Assembly: GCA_024401435.1 (NCBI GenBank)
Contig: JAKSLB010000007.1
Span: forward strand, 62,001-126,000
DNA: 64,000 nt
Direction of reading: 5' to 3'
Source of the DNA: Paludibacteraceae bacterium
GTDB lineage: Bacteria > Bacteroidota > Bacteroidia > Bacteroidales > Paludibacteraceae
Numbering within the stretch: position 1 is the first letter of the stretch; every line of letters begins with the position of its first letter. Of this stretch, positions 8,560-18,006 are shown in pieces. The position numbers were made by a program, and so were the translations under genes. The notes under the pieces are model-generated. The model was given only the letters and a program-made list of their open reading frames with translations, was not told where the DNA came from and searched no databases.

Positions 8560-8865
8560 TTAAGCCAAAAAGCATTCCCAAAATTCATTGAAGTTCACGA
8601 TGCGATAAGTTTTACCAGCAACGGACTTATTTCCAAGCCACATAAAGAAAGATTCATTGAATCCTTTAAGCAACTCATCGTTCATACGGTTATCTTCAAT
8701 GCTAAAAGACACACAATCACTATTGAGGAAGATACGCACCTCAATACAATATACCTCAAATGAGTTGTCATCATCATCATACTTTGTGGTAAAAGAACCA
8801 TCAACGGTCATAGAGGTGATAGCATCAACATTGACAACAGTATTTTTAGGAAGATTCAAAAACAT
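8560..8865 (-). CDS. Unknown small protein
   Basis: 101 aa from ATG 8865, set by GGAG six bases upstream. Acidic; contains a DDDD run near residue 31. First gene behind a class A promoter. Not recognised. Confidence 0.7.
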   Translation of the reverse strand: MFLNLPKNTVVNVDAITSMTVDGSFTTKYDDDDNSFEVYCIEVRIFLNSDCVSFSIEDNRMNDELLKGFNESFFMWLGNKSVAGKTYRIVNFNEFWECFLA

Positions 8866-8888
8866 ATACAACTCCTTTGTTTTTATAT

Positions 8889-8917
8889 AATATACAAAAT
8901 TATATAAGGCTTGTCAA
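8889..8917 (-). promoter_or_regulatory. Class A promoter
   Basis: TTGACA, 17-bp spacer with CTTATATAATTTTG, TATATT on the minus strand, 24 bases before ATG 8865. Confidence 0.85.
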
Positions 8918-8926
8918 GTGGTGTTA

Positions 8927-8955
8927 TGAAAAAAACCTTCCTTTTTAGGAAGGTT
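8927..8955 (-). terminator. Terminator of the 8962-9975 gene
   Basis: AACCTTCC/GGAAGGTT stem followed on the minus strand by a T run. Confidence 0.75.
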
Positions 8956-8961
8956 TTGTTA

Positions 8962-9975
8962 TTATCTCTTGTTTATTATTGTTCTAAAGTGTGGTCTATT
9001 CACATCACCCCAAGCAAGGATTGTTCTAACATACCATTTTTGACCGACATTTCCATACTTCGTATCTTCAGTTTGTTCAACTAGGGCGGTTATGTTTTGA
9101 CGGAAATCGGTATCAACCTTAATCAACTTTGGTGAATGACCTGCGTAAGTACCGATTTCAAAATAAGCCCTATCAAGTTCTTGACGGACATATAGTTCCG
9201 CTTCATTACGCATTCTTTCATAAAATCTTGGTTCTTCCCATACCTTTGTCCTACACTTGTAATCCCAAGCGTTTCTTCCGTTTTCCTTGTCCTTGATGTA
9301 TCTTTCGTATTCCCTCTTGTACATATTTGTCATAACATCAATGTACTTGTCAACCATTACATCCTTGCCGAAATCTTCCATTTCTTGTATTGGCTTACAC
9401 ATAGTGTGAAGAATTCTTTCTTGATTTTCCCTTTTCTTGTCACTACGATTTCTTGCCCTTTGGCACTTTTCGTATTCTTCCTTTAGGTTCTTGTAAGCGG
9501 ATGCAAGTCTTTCAATCTTACCGCCAATGAAGTCAAGTTCTGAATCCCTCTTGTCATATTCAAGGTTTGCTTCAATGTCGGTTCTATCGTTCGGTCTATG
9601 GAAATCCCTTTCATTTGATTCAACGAAGGCATCCAACGCTTCTCTTGCGGTGTATGTATATGGGGTCTTGATGAAATCTTCCTCAATGTACATATAAAAG
9701 CCTTCTCTTGGCTTGGCATCCTTGCTTAAAGCGTAGGATACACCCTTTTGCTTTAGGTTTGGTTGAGAACAACCTTCAATTTGCTTTTTGAGATAGTCAT
9801 ATTTCTTCACAACCTTGGGGTCATTAAATTCTTCTTCCCCTATATTCTCAAACCATTCAACCGCTTCTCTTGCGTAATTGCTCTTTACAATTTCATATAT
9901 GATATTGAAGAAGGAGTTGTCTAGTTCTACTTCCTTCTTTTCGTTGATAATGTCGTATTTAGTTGGAATTCTCAT
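8962..9975 (-). CDS. Unknown highly charged, helical protein, probably virion-associated
   Basis: 337 aa, very rich in E, K, R and Y, with probable coiled coils (residues about 150-190). No ribosome site; AATATATAATCT sits directly before the ATG, the arrangement seen at virion genes here. Divergent from the large fibre/baseplate gene at 10014. Not recognised. Confidence 0.75.
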   Translation of the reverse strand: MRIPTKYDIINEKKEVELDNSFFNIIYEIVKSNYAREAVEWFENIGEEEFNDPKVVKKYDYLKKQIEGCSQPNLKQKGVSYALSKDAKPREGFYMYIEEDFIKTPYTYTAREALDAFVESNERDFHRPNDRTDIEANLEYDKRDSELDFIGGKIERLASAYKNLKEEYEKCQRARNRSDKKRENQERILHTMCKPIQEMEDFGKDVMVDKYIDVMTNMYKREYERYIKDKENGRNAWDYKCRTKVWEEPRFYERMRNEAELYVRQELDRAYFEIGTYAGHSPKLIKVDTDFRQNITALVEQTEDTKYGNVGQKWYVRTILAWGDVNRPHFRTIINKR

Positions 9976-10013
9976 AGATTATATATTTCACATAATAGAC
10001 ATAAATAAGTAGT
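9976..10013. promoter_or_regulatory. Divergent pair of late-type boxes
   Basis: The minus strand reads AAATATATAATCT-ATG and the plus strand CATAAATAAGTAGT-ATG within 38 bases. The plus box matches the T4 late core (ATAAATA) and is nearly identical to the one before the peptide gene at 53274. Confidence 0.6.
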
Positions 10014-13000
10014 ATGAAGCACATTGTTAGTAACGATTTCATTTATAGATTGATGAAAGGTCAAGTTCCTTCTGGTAAGGAAGGGATAAATGTAAAACTT
10101 GTACCTTTGAATGATAACCTAAAGTTGCCCTTTGACAAGAGGAATATTAGAACCACCGCTGATATTCCAAACTATAGCATATACGATGAATTCACCAACC
10201 CAGAGGGTGTTATAGAACCATTGACCGCATTTATGGTTGAATATAGCAAGACCAATGAAATCCGTGACAATGATGTTCCAACATACATTGATAGTGCAAA
10301 TAGCGGTAGTTCTGCTTATAGTGCTCTTTATCAAAATGTGTTGAATACCTATGATGCTAGATATAGAGAGGCTTTGAAAGTTTCTGAAAAGGCGGCTTAC
10401 GATTGGGTACAAGAAAAGTTAAGAATGATGAGTGGTTTCTACTTGGTTGGTAATAGCGACCACTTGAAGTACCTAGCCAATCTATGTAACGCAAAGGCTA
10501 ATTACAACAACACATTCAATATGTACATTTGTGATAGTGCTTTCCAATATGATGGTAGCTATCCCATCGGCACTTTTGAAAGACCTTATAATGGTATATT
10601 GTTTGGAAACTTTTGTACTCTTAAACTTCAAAAGGATTCCCAAACAAATGAAGCACAAAAAATTTATTGTAATGACTATACAAATGGTCTTATCGGTTGT
10701 CTTGGTGAAGAAGGTATTGTGTCTGACCTCTATATTGAAGGTGAATCAGATATAGTTTGTAGGAAGAAGATTTCTATAGAAACAATCAAGAACGAAAGTA
10801 GAAATGTCTACTTTGGTACACTTGTAGGCATAAACTATGGTCTAGTTAGAAACATATTTGTAAGTGCGGAACTTACATTGAAGAACTTTGTACCTGGCGT
10901 ATATTGTATAGGTGATAAGTCTGAAACATTGAGATACTACAATAACAATGATGAAAACTATCATTACCCAGACTTCTTCTGTGTAAACGCATCAACCAAT
11001 GCCGTTCCATATATCGGTTATTTCGCTCACGGACAACCTTGGGTAACATATAATCAAAAGCAATCATTAAATAATCCAGTGAGTTTCCTTAATTTTTCTG
11101 GTCCTGATGATTCAACATATTCCGCAAGTATGAACAATCCATATATTCCTTGGAGTTTTGGAATTATGCCAAATGTTATGCATACAAGTGGATTGTCTTT
11201 GTCAGGAATTCAAGAAACATGGAAGCCTTTTAAGGTATTTGATGGTACTAAAGGTTTTGTTCTTACCGCCAATCAATATTGTAACATAAATTCATTCTCA
11301 CATTTAATAACTAGGGATGAATTTATTAATCATGGAATAAGCACGGACACACAACCACAACAAACTCCGTTCGCTTGGTATCACGAAGAAGACCAATATG
11401 ATAACACAATACCGTTCCCCTCACCTACGGATGGAAATACTACCCAAAGAATGCACCAATTCTCACGCAACGCATATTATATCGGTGGTGTGATTGGTAT
11501 GAATAGAGGTACTATCATAAATGTGATGGCTAACAAGATGGTACATAGACTAAAATCCACCTTTGTTGGTTTCATAGGTGGTATAGTAGGAAAGGAAGTA
11601 GGAAACTTTGTATCAGACATTCACTTGAATGATGTCTATATGAAACTTGATGATGATTATATACCAGACAAGGTTGTGTTTGGTGATGGTGATGGTGATG
11701 TCAATAAGATGACTCTCACCTATGTTGAACCTACCATTTATGAATACGGAAGATTTTGTGGTGAAATCACTACGATGTCTAGGTCAACTTATTACGATAA
11801 AATATTGTACGATTTTACCAGTCATATAAAGCAAGCAGCAACGGAACAACAATTTCTAATATACAACCATAGCAAGTACACAAATGAAAATTTGTACTAT
11901 ATGTTTGACTTGGGTCTTTGCCATGGAGGAGAATTTGCTGGTGTTTTGCAGATTAATGGAAATGATACGGAATGTAATGCATACACAAATGTAAACATAA
12001 ACAAGAACAATGTGATGAAAGTGTATACAAACCTTACTGGTAAATACACAAATTTCATAGGTTATCAATCCGTAGATACCAAGATAAATCCTAGTATTTC
12101 ATTTGCATACCTACTTCCTGGATTTACTAAAAATACAGAAATAGATGGCATTAAAGATATGACTAACCACATATTTGGTGAAGAATGTTGTGAACTACCT
12201 ATATGTGAGGGCGTTAATAGAGCAATAAATCTACCTGGTGTATATCTACCTTCTGGTTATTTTCCTCTTACATATAAGAAATATGAAGGAAAATCTTATG
12301 AATTAGAATCCGTATATTATCCATCAGCATTGTCAACATATTTGACAACAAACGGAAGGAATTATCACAATCCAGCGGGCACTGTATTGGATACTTTGTG
12401 TGATGGCATTGAAAAGGCAGCTAATTCAACTGCCAAGTATTCATATAAATTATTTAGGAATAATTCGTATTGTGGTACATTGTTAATGTCAAATTTTATT
12501 GAAAACCACACTTATGTTCGCTCATATAGTTTATTGGAAGAAATAGGAAAAGAATACATTCCTTATGACATTAAGACTTTTAGTTTGACTACCTTACACC
12601 AAAAACATCCACAGATATTTGGAACGCATTCAAAGGTATCTTATAATTTAGCCGTATATAGTCCAATGTTATATGAGGGTGATTATCCATTTTCTTTATA
12701 TACAATTCCACATACTGGTGGAGAACACACAATCCGTTCATTTGACGGAATTATGCATTATTTGCCAACAAATATGAAGTATTCCTTTGCAGAACCTAAT
12801 AGGTATGATTCTGAATACGAAAGGTCTGATAATTTAATTCAATTATCTCAATATCATATTTGGGACTACGAGAAAGGTTATAGACAATACGGATATAACT
12901 GGTATACTAATTCTATGATTGTTGGTAACAAGAATCTATATTGGGGAGGAACTAGACATAATGGTGGTTTGTTGGAATGGGTCGTTCCAAATGATATATA

Positions 13001-13565
13001 TACACAAATCAATGACATAATGGTTATGCATTATAACTATGTATATGACAACGCTGCTAATGGTCAAACCAATATTCCATTTGTAACTGCTTTGAAATAC
13101 AATAGAGATGCATTACCAAAACCAGTTCTTGAAGAAGAATACTCTAACTATCAATTGTATGATATAAACTATGTTGGAAATGAATTTGTATATAATGGTT
13201 CACCCATAACAAATGAGTTCTTCTCTGGGAACATATATTGGGATAGTGGTGACAATGAAAATAATAAGCCAATGTTCAAATATAGTTCAAATTGCACATT
13301 TAATACAGCAAACAATTCAACTCAAATGTATTCTAGCTATATGTGTGTTGGAAATTGTCCATCACTAAAATATGTATTGAATAAATTTGAAGAAGATGAT
13401 ATTTATAAGGTTGATGCTTATCTACTCAATTCCAAAAACAACATAGATAGCATATTGGTTGTTGAGGATAATGGTAATGTCATTAGCATTATAGATAACA
13501 TAGGTCAAAAACTTGAAAGTGGTAGTTTCACCATTGATTTTTCACAAGGATTCATTTCGTTCTAA
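10014..13565 (+). CDS. Large virion protein, probably beta-helical fibre or baseplate component
   Basis: 1183 aa, rich in N, Y, S and G. Repeated glycine-turn segments such as GTLVGINYGLVRNIFV and GGVIGMNRGTIINVM resemble GLUG-type or beta-helix rungs. The N-terminal 150 residues contain helices (YDARYREALKVSEKAAYDWVQ) that could attach to the baseplate. Together with the next gene it forms a late unit. Enzymatic activity cannot be seen; receptor binding is inference. Confidence 0.75.
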   Translation: MKHIVSNDFIYRLMKGQVPSGKEGINVKLVPLNDNLKLPFDKRNIRTTADIPNYSIYDEFTNPEGVIEPLTAFMVEYSKTNEIRDNDVPTYIDSANSGSSAYSALYQNVLNTYDARYREALKVSEKAAYDWVQEKLRMMSGFYLVGNSDHLKYLANLCNAKANYNNTFNMYICDSAFQYDGSYPIGTFERPYNGILFGNFCTLKLQKDSQTNEAQKIYCNDYTNGLIGCLGEEGIVSDLYIEGESDIVCRKKISIETIKNESRNVYFGTLVGINYGLVRNIFVSAELTLKNFVPGVYCIGDKSETLRYYNNNDENYHYPDFFCVNASTNAVPYIGYFAHGQPWVTYNQKQSLNNPVSFLNFSGPDDSTYSASMNNPYIPWSFGIMPNVMHTSGLSLSGIQETWKPFKVFDGTKGFVLTANQYCNINSFSHLITRDEFINHGISTDTQPQQTPFAWYHEEDQYDNTIPFPSPTDGNTTQRMHQFSRNAYYIGGVIGMNRGTIINVMANKMVHRLKSTFVGFIGGIVGKEVGNFVSDIHLNDVYMKLDDDYIPDKVVFGDGDGDVNKMTLTYVEPTIYEYGRFCGEITTMSRSTYYDKILYDFTSHIKQAATEQQFLIYNHSKYTNENLYYMFDLGLCHGGEFAGVLQINGNDTECNAYTNVNINKNNVMKVYTNLTGKYTNFIGYQSVDTKINPSISFAYLLPGFTKNTEIDGIKDMTNHIFGEECCELPICEGVNRAINLPGVYLPSGYFPLTYKKYEGKSYELESVYYPSALSTYLTTNGRNYHNPAGTVLDTLCDGIEKAANSTAKYSYKLFRNNSYCGTLLMSNFIENHTYVRSYSLLEEIGKEYIPYDIKTFSLTTLHQKHPQIFGTHSKVSYNLAVYSPMLYEGDYPFSLYTIPHTGGEHTIRSFDGIMHYLPTNMKYSFAEPNRYDSEYERSDNLIQLSQYHIWDYEKGYRQYGYNWYTNSMIVGNKNLYWGGTRHNGGLLEWVVPNDIYTQINDIMVMHYNYVYDNAANGQTNIPFVTALKYNRDALPKPVLEEEYSNYQLYDINYVGNEFVYNGSPITNEFFSGNIYWDSGDNENNKPMFKYSSNCTFNTANNSTQMYSSYMCVGNCPSLKYVLNKFEEDDIYKVDAYLLNSKNNIDSILVVEDNGNVISIIDNIGQKLESGSFTIDFSQGFISF

Positions 13566-13567
13566 TT

Positions 13568-15253
13568 ATGAATACAATTTTATACAATAATGTCTTGGAA
13601 AGGATAGGAAAACCAGCGGCTGATGGTTACATAAAAGAACCTTTCCGTGGTTCTAACATAATTCCTTTGAAGGAGGAAGATAAACTATTAAAGCCAGAAG
13701 CAACGCAAAATGATATGAAGACTTTTGCGGAATATACAGATGAATCATTTGACAAAAGACTATTAAAAACTCCTATGGAGTGTAATGCACAAGAAACATA
13801 CTTTTGGAGTGATGACCTAGAAACTTGGTGTACATATAAGAAAGAATTTGAAGAAGGTGCAGCAGTAAATCTACACATATGGGATTGTGTTACATATCAA
13901 TGGGTAAGATATGATGCTTGCGTTTCATTAGTACCTATTTGGCAACAATTAATGGGCGTTAAGGTTATATCCAATATGCATATCTTCCATAGTAAGTTTC
14001 CTGAGAATCACGGATTTAATGTCCTTCAAAACGATGCCGAAATGGTAAACATATCAATCGTATCAAAACATAAAATTAACTATTCCATATATGATGATAG
14101 ATTCGCTGCAAAGAGAACCGTTGTAAAAGGAACTAAAACACAAAGATATTGGACTACCGCTCTTGGTTGTCCAATGATTCAAAGGACTTCATCTAATGAA
14201 TTGATGTATGCTATACGATTTACCGCTACCGATGGTCAATATACACCATACATATTCAATTCTGAAACAATGAAAACATTCCTACAATATGCACAAGAAG
14301 TGTTCGGTAGTGGTAAGGATAAGACTGTTGATGATACTGTTTGGAAGAAAATTTATGAAGTTCATCTATCTACGCTAGATGGTTATGCAATATATCCATA
14401 TTCATTTGAATTGAGACCATTATGGGGTCGTCAACTTGAAGGCGATAGAATTATATATGCTTCAACATATAACCTTAACATCGGCACATTGGAACAACAC
14501 ACTAACCCAACGGCTTATGCTAATATTCCACATAGCAACCCCAAGGATGTTGCAGCATATATATCAGCAAGTTGCGGTATAGAATACACAGAAGCAATGT
14601 TATGGGATAAAATAAACCAAGAGATTTTAAATATTTGGATAAAAGTAATGTCCGTCTATGAAAACGGATATGGTAAGAAATGGATATATCTTGATAATTT
14701 CAACAATATGCTTGCATACAACCAAGTGCTATTCAACAATCCATATACATTTGGATATTCAATAAATGGTGTTGATGATAGCAATCCTTTAGATGTAAAT
14801 AGAGCGTTCCTTGTAAATGATAACAAGGCATATAAGCACACAAACGGATATGATGAAAAATACATTGTGTTTGATTATCCAACAGGTACAAATGGATATA
14901 CCTTTACACTAAATGTGGCGTTATTAAATGCAGGAAACAATGGTAATAATGTAGTTTTATTCCAACCAGTGCCAGGTTATGATTTATGGGTATCAATCCG
15001 TGGAGAACAATTCGCAAATGGTACTGTTAATGAAAATAATATGACATATCAGTTCACAAACAAGCCTTGTAAGATTTATAGATATTTGAGACCACAACAA
15101 AGACATATTGATAGTAGTGAAGTGAATTCATACAAGCACTATGTATACAAGCCAAATGAATTGGGTGAAGGTACGGCAAAGTTGAAGTTTGATATAAATA
15201 ATATAGACATCAATGGTGATGTGCCATACGAAGGATTTGTACAAAAATGGTGA
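13568..15253 (+). CDS. Virion protein, probable fibre or baseplate component
   Basis: 561 aa, aromatic- and N-rich, two bases after the preceding stop. Its first residues (VLERIGKPAADGYIKEPFRGSN) are extended, then a mostly beta protein follows. It likely works with the 1183-aa protein. No family recognised. Confidence 0.75.
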   Translation: MNTILYNNVLERIGKPAADGYIKEPFRGSNIIPLKEEDKLLKPEATQNDMKTFAEYTDESFDKRLLKTPMECNAQETYFWSDDLETWCTYKKEFEEGAAVNLHIWDCVTYQWVRYDACVSLVPIWQQLMGVKVISNMHIFHSKFPENHGFNVLQNDAEMVNISIVSKHKINYSIYDDRFAAKRTVVKGTKTQRYWTTALGCPMIQRTSSNELMYAIRFTATDGQYTPYIFNSETMKTFLQYAQEVFGSGKDKTVDDTVWKKIYEVHLSTLDGYAIYPYSFELRPLWGRQLEGDRIIYASTYNLNIGTLEQHTNPTAYANIPHSNPKDVAAYISASCGIEYTEAMLWDKINQEILNIWIKVMSVYENGYGKKWIYLDNFNNMLAYNQVLFNNPYTFGYSINGVDDSNPLDVNRAFLVNDNKAYKHTNGYDEKYIVFDYPTGTNGYTFTLNVALLNAGNNGNNVVLFQPVPGYDLWVSIRGEQFANGTVNENNMTYQFTNKPCKIYRYLRPQQRHIDSSEVNSYKHYVYKPNELGEGTAKLKFDINNIDINGDVPYEGFVQKW

Positions 15254-15459
15254 AACCTGTTGTAAGCTATGTTAATAATTGGATTCAAGTAGAGGAAGTC
15301 GTTGAAGATGTCAAGGATTTCCTTCTACGGACAATCAACAACTTCCAATTGGATGAATCAAAGTTCATCTTTGGGGACGACTATATTCTAATCTATGTCA
15401 ATGATGATAAAGAAAAGAATTTCTTTATGAATGTCCTAGATTCAATGGATGTCCTCTAG
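15247..15459 (+). CDS. Unknown small acidic protein
   Basis: 70 aa; its ATG lies within the last codons of the preceding gene, implying coupling. Could be a chaperone or small structural part. Its 3' end overlaps the end of a convergent small gene. Confidence 0.65.
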   Translation: MVKPVVSYVNNWIQVEEVVEDVKDFLLRTINNFQLDESKFIFGDDYILIYVNDDKEKNFFMNVLDSMDVL

Positions 15460-15585
15460 GATTTCCTCTATATCCATATTGTTTTCAATGATATATTGAG
15501 CCAAGGATTGAACATCCACATATTTTGCGTGTTCCTTGTCCTTGTAAAATTCTTTTAACTTTTCTATAATTTCGTACCTTTCCAT
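15442..15585 (-). CDS. Unknown 47-aa protein
   Basis: Starts at ATG 15585 and ends at TGA 15442. The acidic helical protein begins MERYEIIEKLKEFYKD. The start sits at the edge of a palindrome, TCCATACATTATGTATGGA, whose TACATAATGT matches other late boxes (before 57593 and 34679). The last 18 bases overlap the convergent gene. Confidence 0.5.
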   Translation of the reverse strand: MERYEIIEKLKEFYKDKEHAKYVDVQSLAQYIIENNMDIEEILEDIH

Positions 15586-15606
15586 ACATTATGTATGGAA
15601 ATAGCC

Positions 15607-16254
15607 TTAAATCATCCCAAGATTTAACTTTGTTGTTATTGAACAAGTACCTGGGGATATTATACCACCGCTTGTTGTAGTGATTGGTTCTGGCAGCATC
15701 ATATATTGTGGTGTGAATATAGTAATATCATTGAAAGCATTCTCAACACCCACATCTAATTGCTCATATAGTATCTTGGGGTCTGTAATCTTCATAGCGG
15801 TTACTATTGTCTTTACATATTCTCCCCATTTTGTAAAATCAAGAGTATATGGCATCAATACGGGTAAATTGAAATAACCAATAGTCATTTTATTAATTTT
15901 TGGAAATTGATAGTAGGCATTCCAAAAGATTTTACTCCTATTTAACACATCCGCTATGAATTGATAGAGGTTGTTGAAATATTGTGAACCATCTTTAAGC
16001 CTTATTTGGATTTCATCTGCGGTTATAGGGGAAAGTACATAACTATCAATATGACACACATTACCAATCAAAGGAATTGTTGCTTCGCCTACAATTTCAA
16101 ATCCGTTTATTAATGCGAAGGATTTTAGTGTATTGTATTCAAGTAGGTCATCTACGAACTTGTTAATTATATTGGCTAGTTCCCTATGGTAACTACCATA
16201 CTTGTCATCCACTAGGTTCATACCATCTCTATAATATTCAGAAAATTTCCGCAT
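15607..16254 (-). CDS. Putative virion protein
   Basis: 215 aa from ATG 16254, chosen because TATATATTTCATATT directly precedes it as at other late genes. Begins MRKFSEYYRDGMNLVDDKYG; C-terminus is proline/threonine-rich (MLPEPITTTSGGIISPG). Probably a baseplate or tail part by location and promoter type; not recognised. Confidence 0.65.
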   Translation of the reverse strand: MRKFSEYYRDGMNLVDDKYGSYHRELANIINKFVDDLLEYNTLKSFALINGFEIVGEATIPLIGNVCHIDSYVLSPITADEIQIRLKDGSQYFNNLYQFIADVLNRSKIFWNAYYQFPKINKMTIGYFNLPVLMPYTLDFTKWGEYVKTIVTAMKITDPKILYEQLDVGVENAFNDITIFTPQYMMLPEPITTTSGGIISPGTCSITTKLNLGMI

Positions 16255-16301
16255 AATATGAAATATATATGACATATAGTAATTTTTTAACGATAATACT
16301 A

Positions 16302-16330
16302 TTGACAAGTCTTACATAATTTTATATATT
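16302..16330 (+). promoter_or_regulatory. Class A promoter
   Basis: TTGACA, 17 bp with CTTACATAATTTTA, TATATT; ATG 16351 follows with GAGG. Confidence 0.85.
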
Positions 16331-16350
16331 AGAGGAAAAGAGGTAAAGAA

Positions 16351-16896
16351 ATGGAACTTAACGAAAAAATCAATATGGAACGCAACCGCAAGATGCTTGG
16401 CTTCACCGAAGGCTTCAAGTTTAGTTCAACTCTTCAAAAGTTGCTTCCAGAGAACATTGTAATCAAGCAAGATGCCGTAAACCATTGTGCTAGGGTGATT
16501 TACACCGAAGGCGATGTTGAACTCTTCATCATTAAGAAGGTTGATGAAGAAAAAGAACATTTGATTTCCGTGTACATTTCATTGCCAACCATCAAATTGA
16601 AGGATGTGCGTACAATGTACGATGTTCAGTTGGATGACATTGTTGAAGGTCGCAAGACCGCACTTTGGTATAAGGAATTGAATACCGATGGGCTTTTGAG
16701 GACTACTATCAAGAAAGAGGGAAGTTTTTCCTATAGGATTCCTTTTAAGAGTTACAATCCAGAGCAATTCGCTATCCGTTGCGATAAGTTGGCTAGGACT
16801 CTCGCTATCCGTGCCTCCATTATGGTAAATATGGACTTGAAGTTTCTCAATGCACAAAACAAGATTCTTCAAATCCTCCGTTCTTGTGCAATCTAG
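16351..16896 (+). CDS. Unknown protein
   Basis: 181 aa, soluble, mixed alpha/beta, GAGGTAAAGAA before the ATG. First gene of a two-gene unit with the zinc-ribbon-like protein. No known motif. Confidence 0.75.
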   Translation: MELNEKINMERNRKMLGFTEGFKFSSTLQKLLPENIVIKQDAVNHCARVIYTEGDVELFIIKKVDEEKEHLISVYISLPTIKLKDVRTMYDVQLDDIVEGRKTALWYKELNTDGLLRTTIKKEGSFSYRIPFKSYNPEQFAIRCDKLARTLAIRASIMVNMDLKFLNAQNKILQILRSCAI

Positions 16897-16904
16897 GAGG
16901 GAGT

Positions 16905-17252
16905 ATGTATCCAAAGTGGAAAGAAATTTTTGAAAAGTCTCACGAAGAAAGCCGTTCCATTAGTATTTCTGAAAAAAGAGTCATCAAAAAGACTTGTAGA
17001 ATTTGCAACTTTTGCCAAAAGATTTGTTACGAAACATACAAGAAGGCACAAACGGCAATAAACAACCAACGATTTAGAGATGATTCAAGGAATTGCAAGA
17101 CAATCTATCTATGCAAGTATTGTAGCAACTGGCACTTGTCATCCCAAGTCAATGCTACTAACGCATACAAGAAGGAATATAACATTAGGAAGAAAAGCCG
17201 TATTGCCGAATTGCGTAACAATGAAATGAATAGATTGGATGATTTTGTTTGA
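16905..17252 (+). CDS. Small protein with paired cysteine (zinc-ribbon-like) motifs
   Basis: 115 aa from ATG 16905, set by GGAGGGAG. Two cysteine clusters, CRICNFCQKICY and YLCKYCSNWHLSS, could bind zinc; flanks are strongly basic. Suggests a nucleic-acid-binding role. The longer reading upstream overlaps the previous gene and is not supported. Confidence 0.75.
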   Translation: MYPKWKEIFEKSHEESRSISISEKRVIKKTCRICNFCQKICYETYKKAQTAINNQRFRDDSRNCKTIYLCKYCSNWHLSSQVNATNAYKKEYNIRKKSRIAELRNNEMNRLDDFV

Positions 17253-17266
17253 TTTCCTTGTGTCCA

Positions 17267-17304
17267 AAGAGGGGGATTCCGTTATGGAATCCCCCTTTAT
17301 TAAT
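17267..17304 (+). terminator. Strong terminator
   Basis: AAAGAGGGGGATTCC/GGAATCCCCCTTT stem, 17267-17300. Confidence 0.85.
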
Positions 17305-17309
17305 TGTTT

Positions 17310-17338
17310 TTGAAAACATTATATATTTAATGTATCAA
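17310..17338 (+). promoter_or_regulatory. Probable class A-like promoter
   Basis: TTGAAA, 17 bp containing ATTATATATTTAATG, TATCAA. It diverges from the consensus but keeps spacing and an AT-rich spacer. Confidence 0.5.
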
Positions 17339-17364
17339 AAACTTTAATTAAAGGAAAATAAACT

Positions 17365-17610
17365 ATGTATCCACAAGATATGCAAAACAATGCTCCAACA
17401 AAGCAAGTAAATAACAATCTTGACACCATTATGACCTCCGTCCGTGGTCTTGCAAAGATTCTAAACGGAAAGATTGAAGAAGTCAAGGCATTCAAGTCTA
17501 CCGCAAAGAAGGAAGAAGATAAGCACAACGATGAAGTCTATCAGGTTGGTTATCTCAAGGCTCTTGAAGATATCAAGAAGACTATGCAGAATCTAAATCT
17601 TCCCATCTAA
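17365..17610 (+). CDS. Unknown small helical protein
   Basis: 81 aa, mostly helical and charged after residue 18, suggesting an oligomer or coiled coil. AAAGGA upstream. Precedes an acidic protein in the same unit. Confidence 0.7.
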   Translation: MYPQDMQNNAPTKQVNNNLDTIMTSVRGLAKILNGKIEEVKAFKSTAKKEEDKHNDEVYQVGYLKALEDIKKTMQNLNLPI

Positions 17611-17625
17611 TAGGAGAGTTCACCT

Positions 17626-17988
17626 ATGGATGAAGAATTGGAAGAATTTGATGGTAGTAATCTCTTATCCAATTCAGACTCTTACGATGGCAACAAGACC
17701 AAGGTATATTCTTTATTGAATGACTATGGTTATGATGTGGAAGACATAGATGATGAAACGGGTTTACCAAAGTTTCTCGCTAGGTTGGTTGATGGTTCAA
17801 ACTATGATGAAATATGCAAGTTCAACTACAACCTTCTAAAGATACACAAGAAACATCATATTCCAATGACTGCCATCATAATGATATTGGAAGAAGATTT
17901 CTTGGATTATAAAGAACTTTTGGGCTTTATCCAAATCAATCTTCTAACAAGATTACGAATTGAAAACAAAAAAGAAAAGACCACTTAA
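17626..17988 (+). CDS. Unknown acidic protein
   Basis: 120 aa, very acidic N-terminus (MDEELEEFDGSN) and a helical C-terminal half. AGGAGAG upstream. Second gene of the 17365 unit. Not recognised. Confidence 0.7.
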   Translation: MDEELEEFDGSNLLSNSDSYDGNKTKVYSLLNDYGYDVEDIDDETGLPKFLARLVDGSNYDEICKFNYNLLKIHKKHHIPMTAIIMILEEDFLDYKELLGFIQINLLTRLRIENKKEKTT

Positions 17989-18003
17989 TGTGGTCTTTTT
18001 CTT
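17976..18003 (+). terminator. Terminator
   Basis: AAAGACCAC/GTGGTCTTT stem plus T run, overlapping the end of the acidic protein gene. Confidence 0.8.
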
Positions 18004-18006
18004 TCA

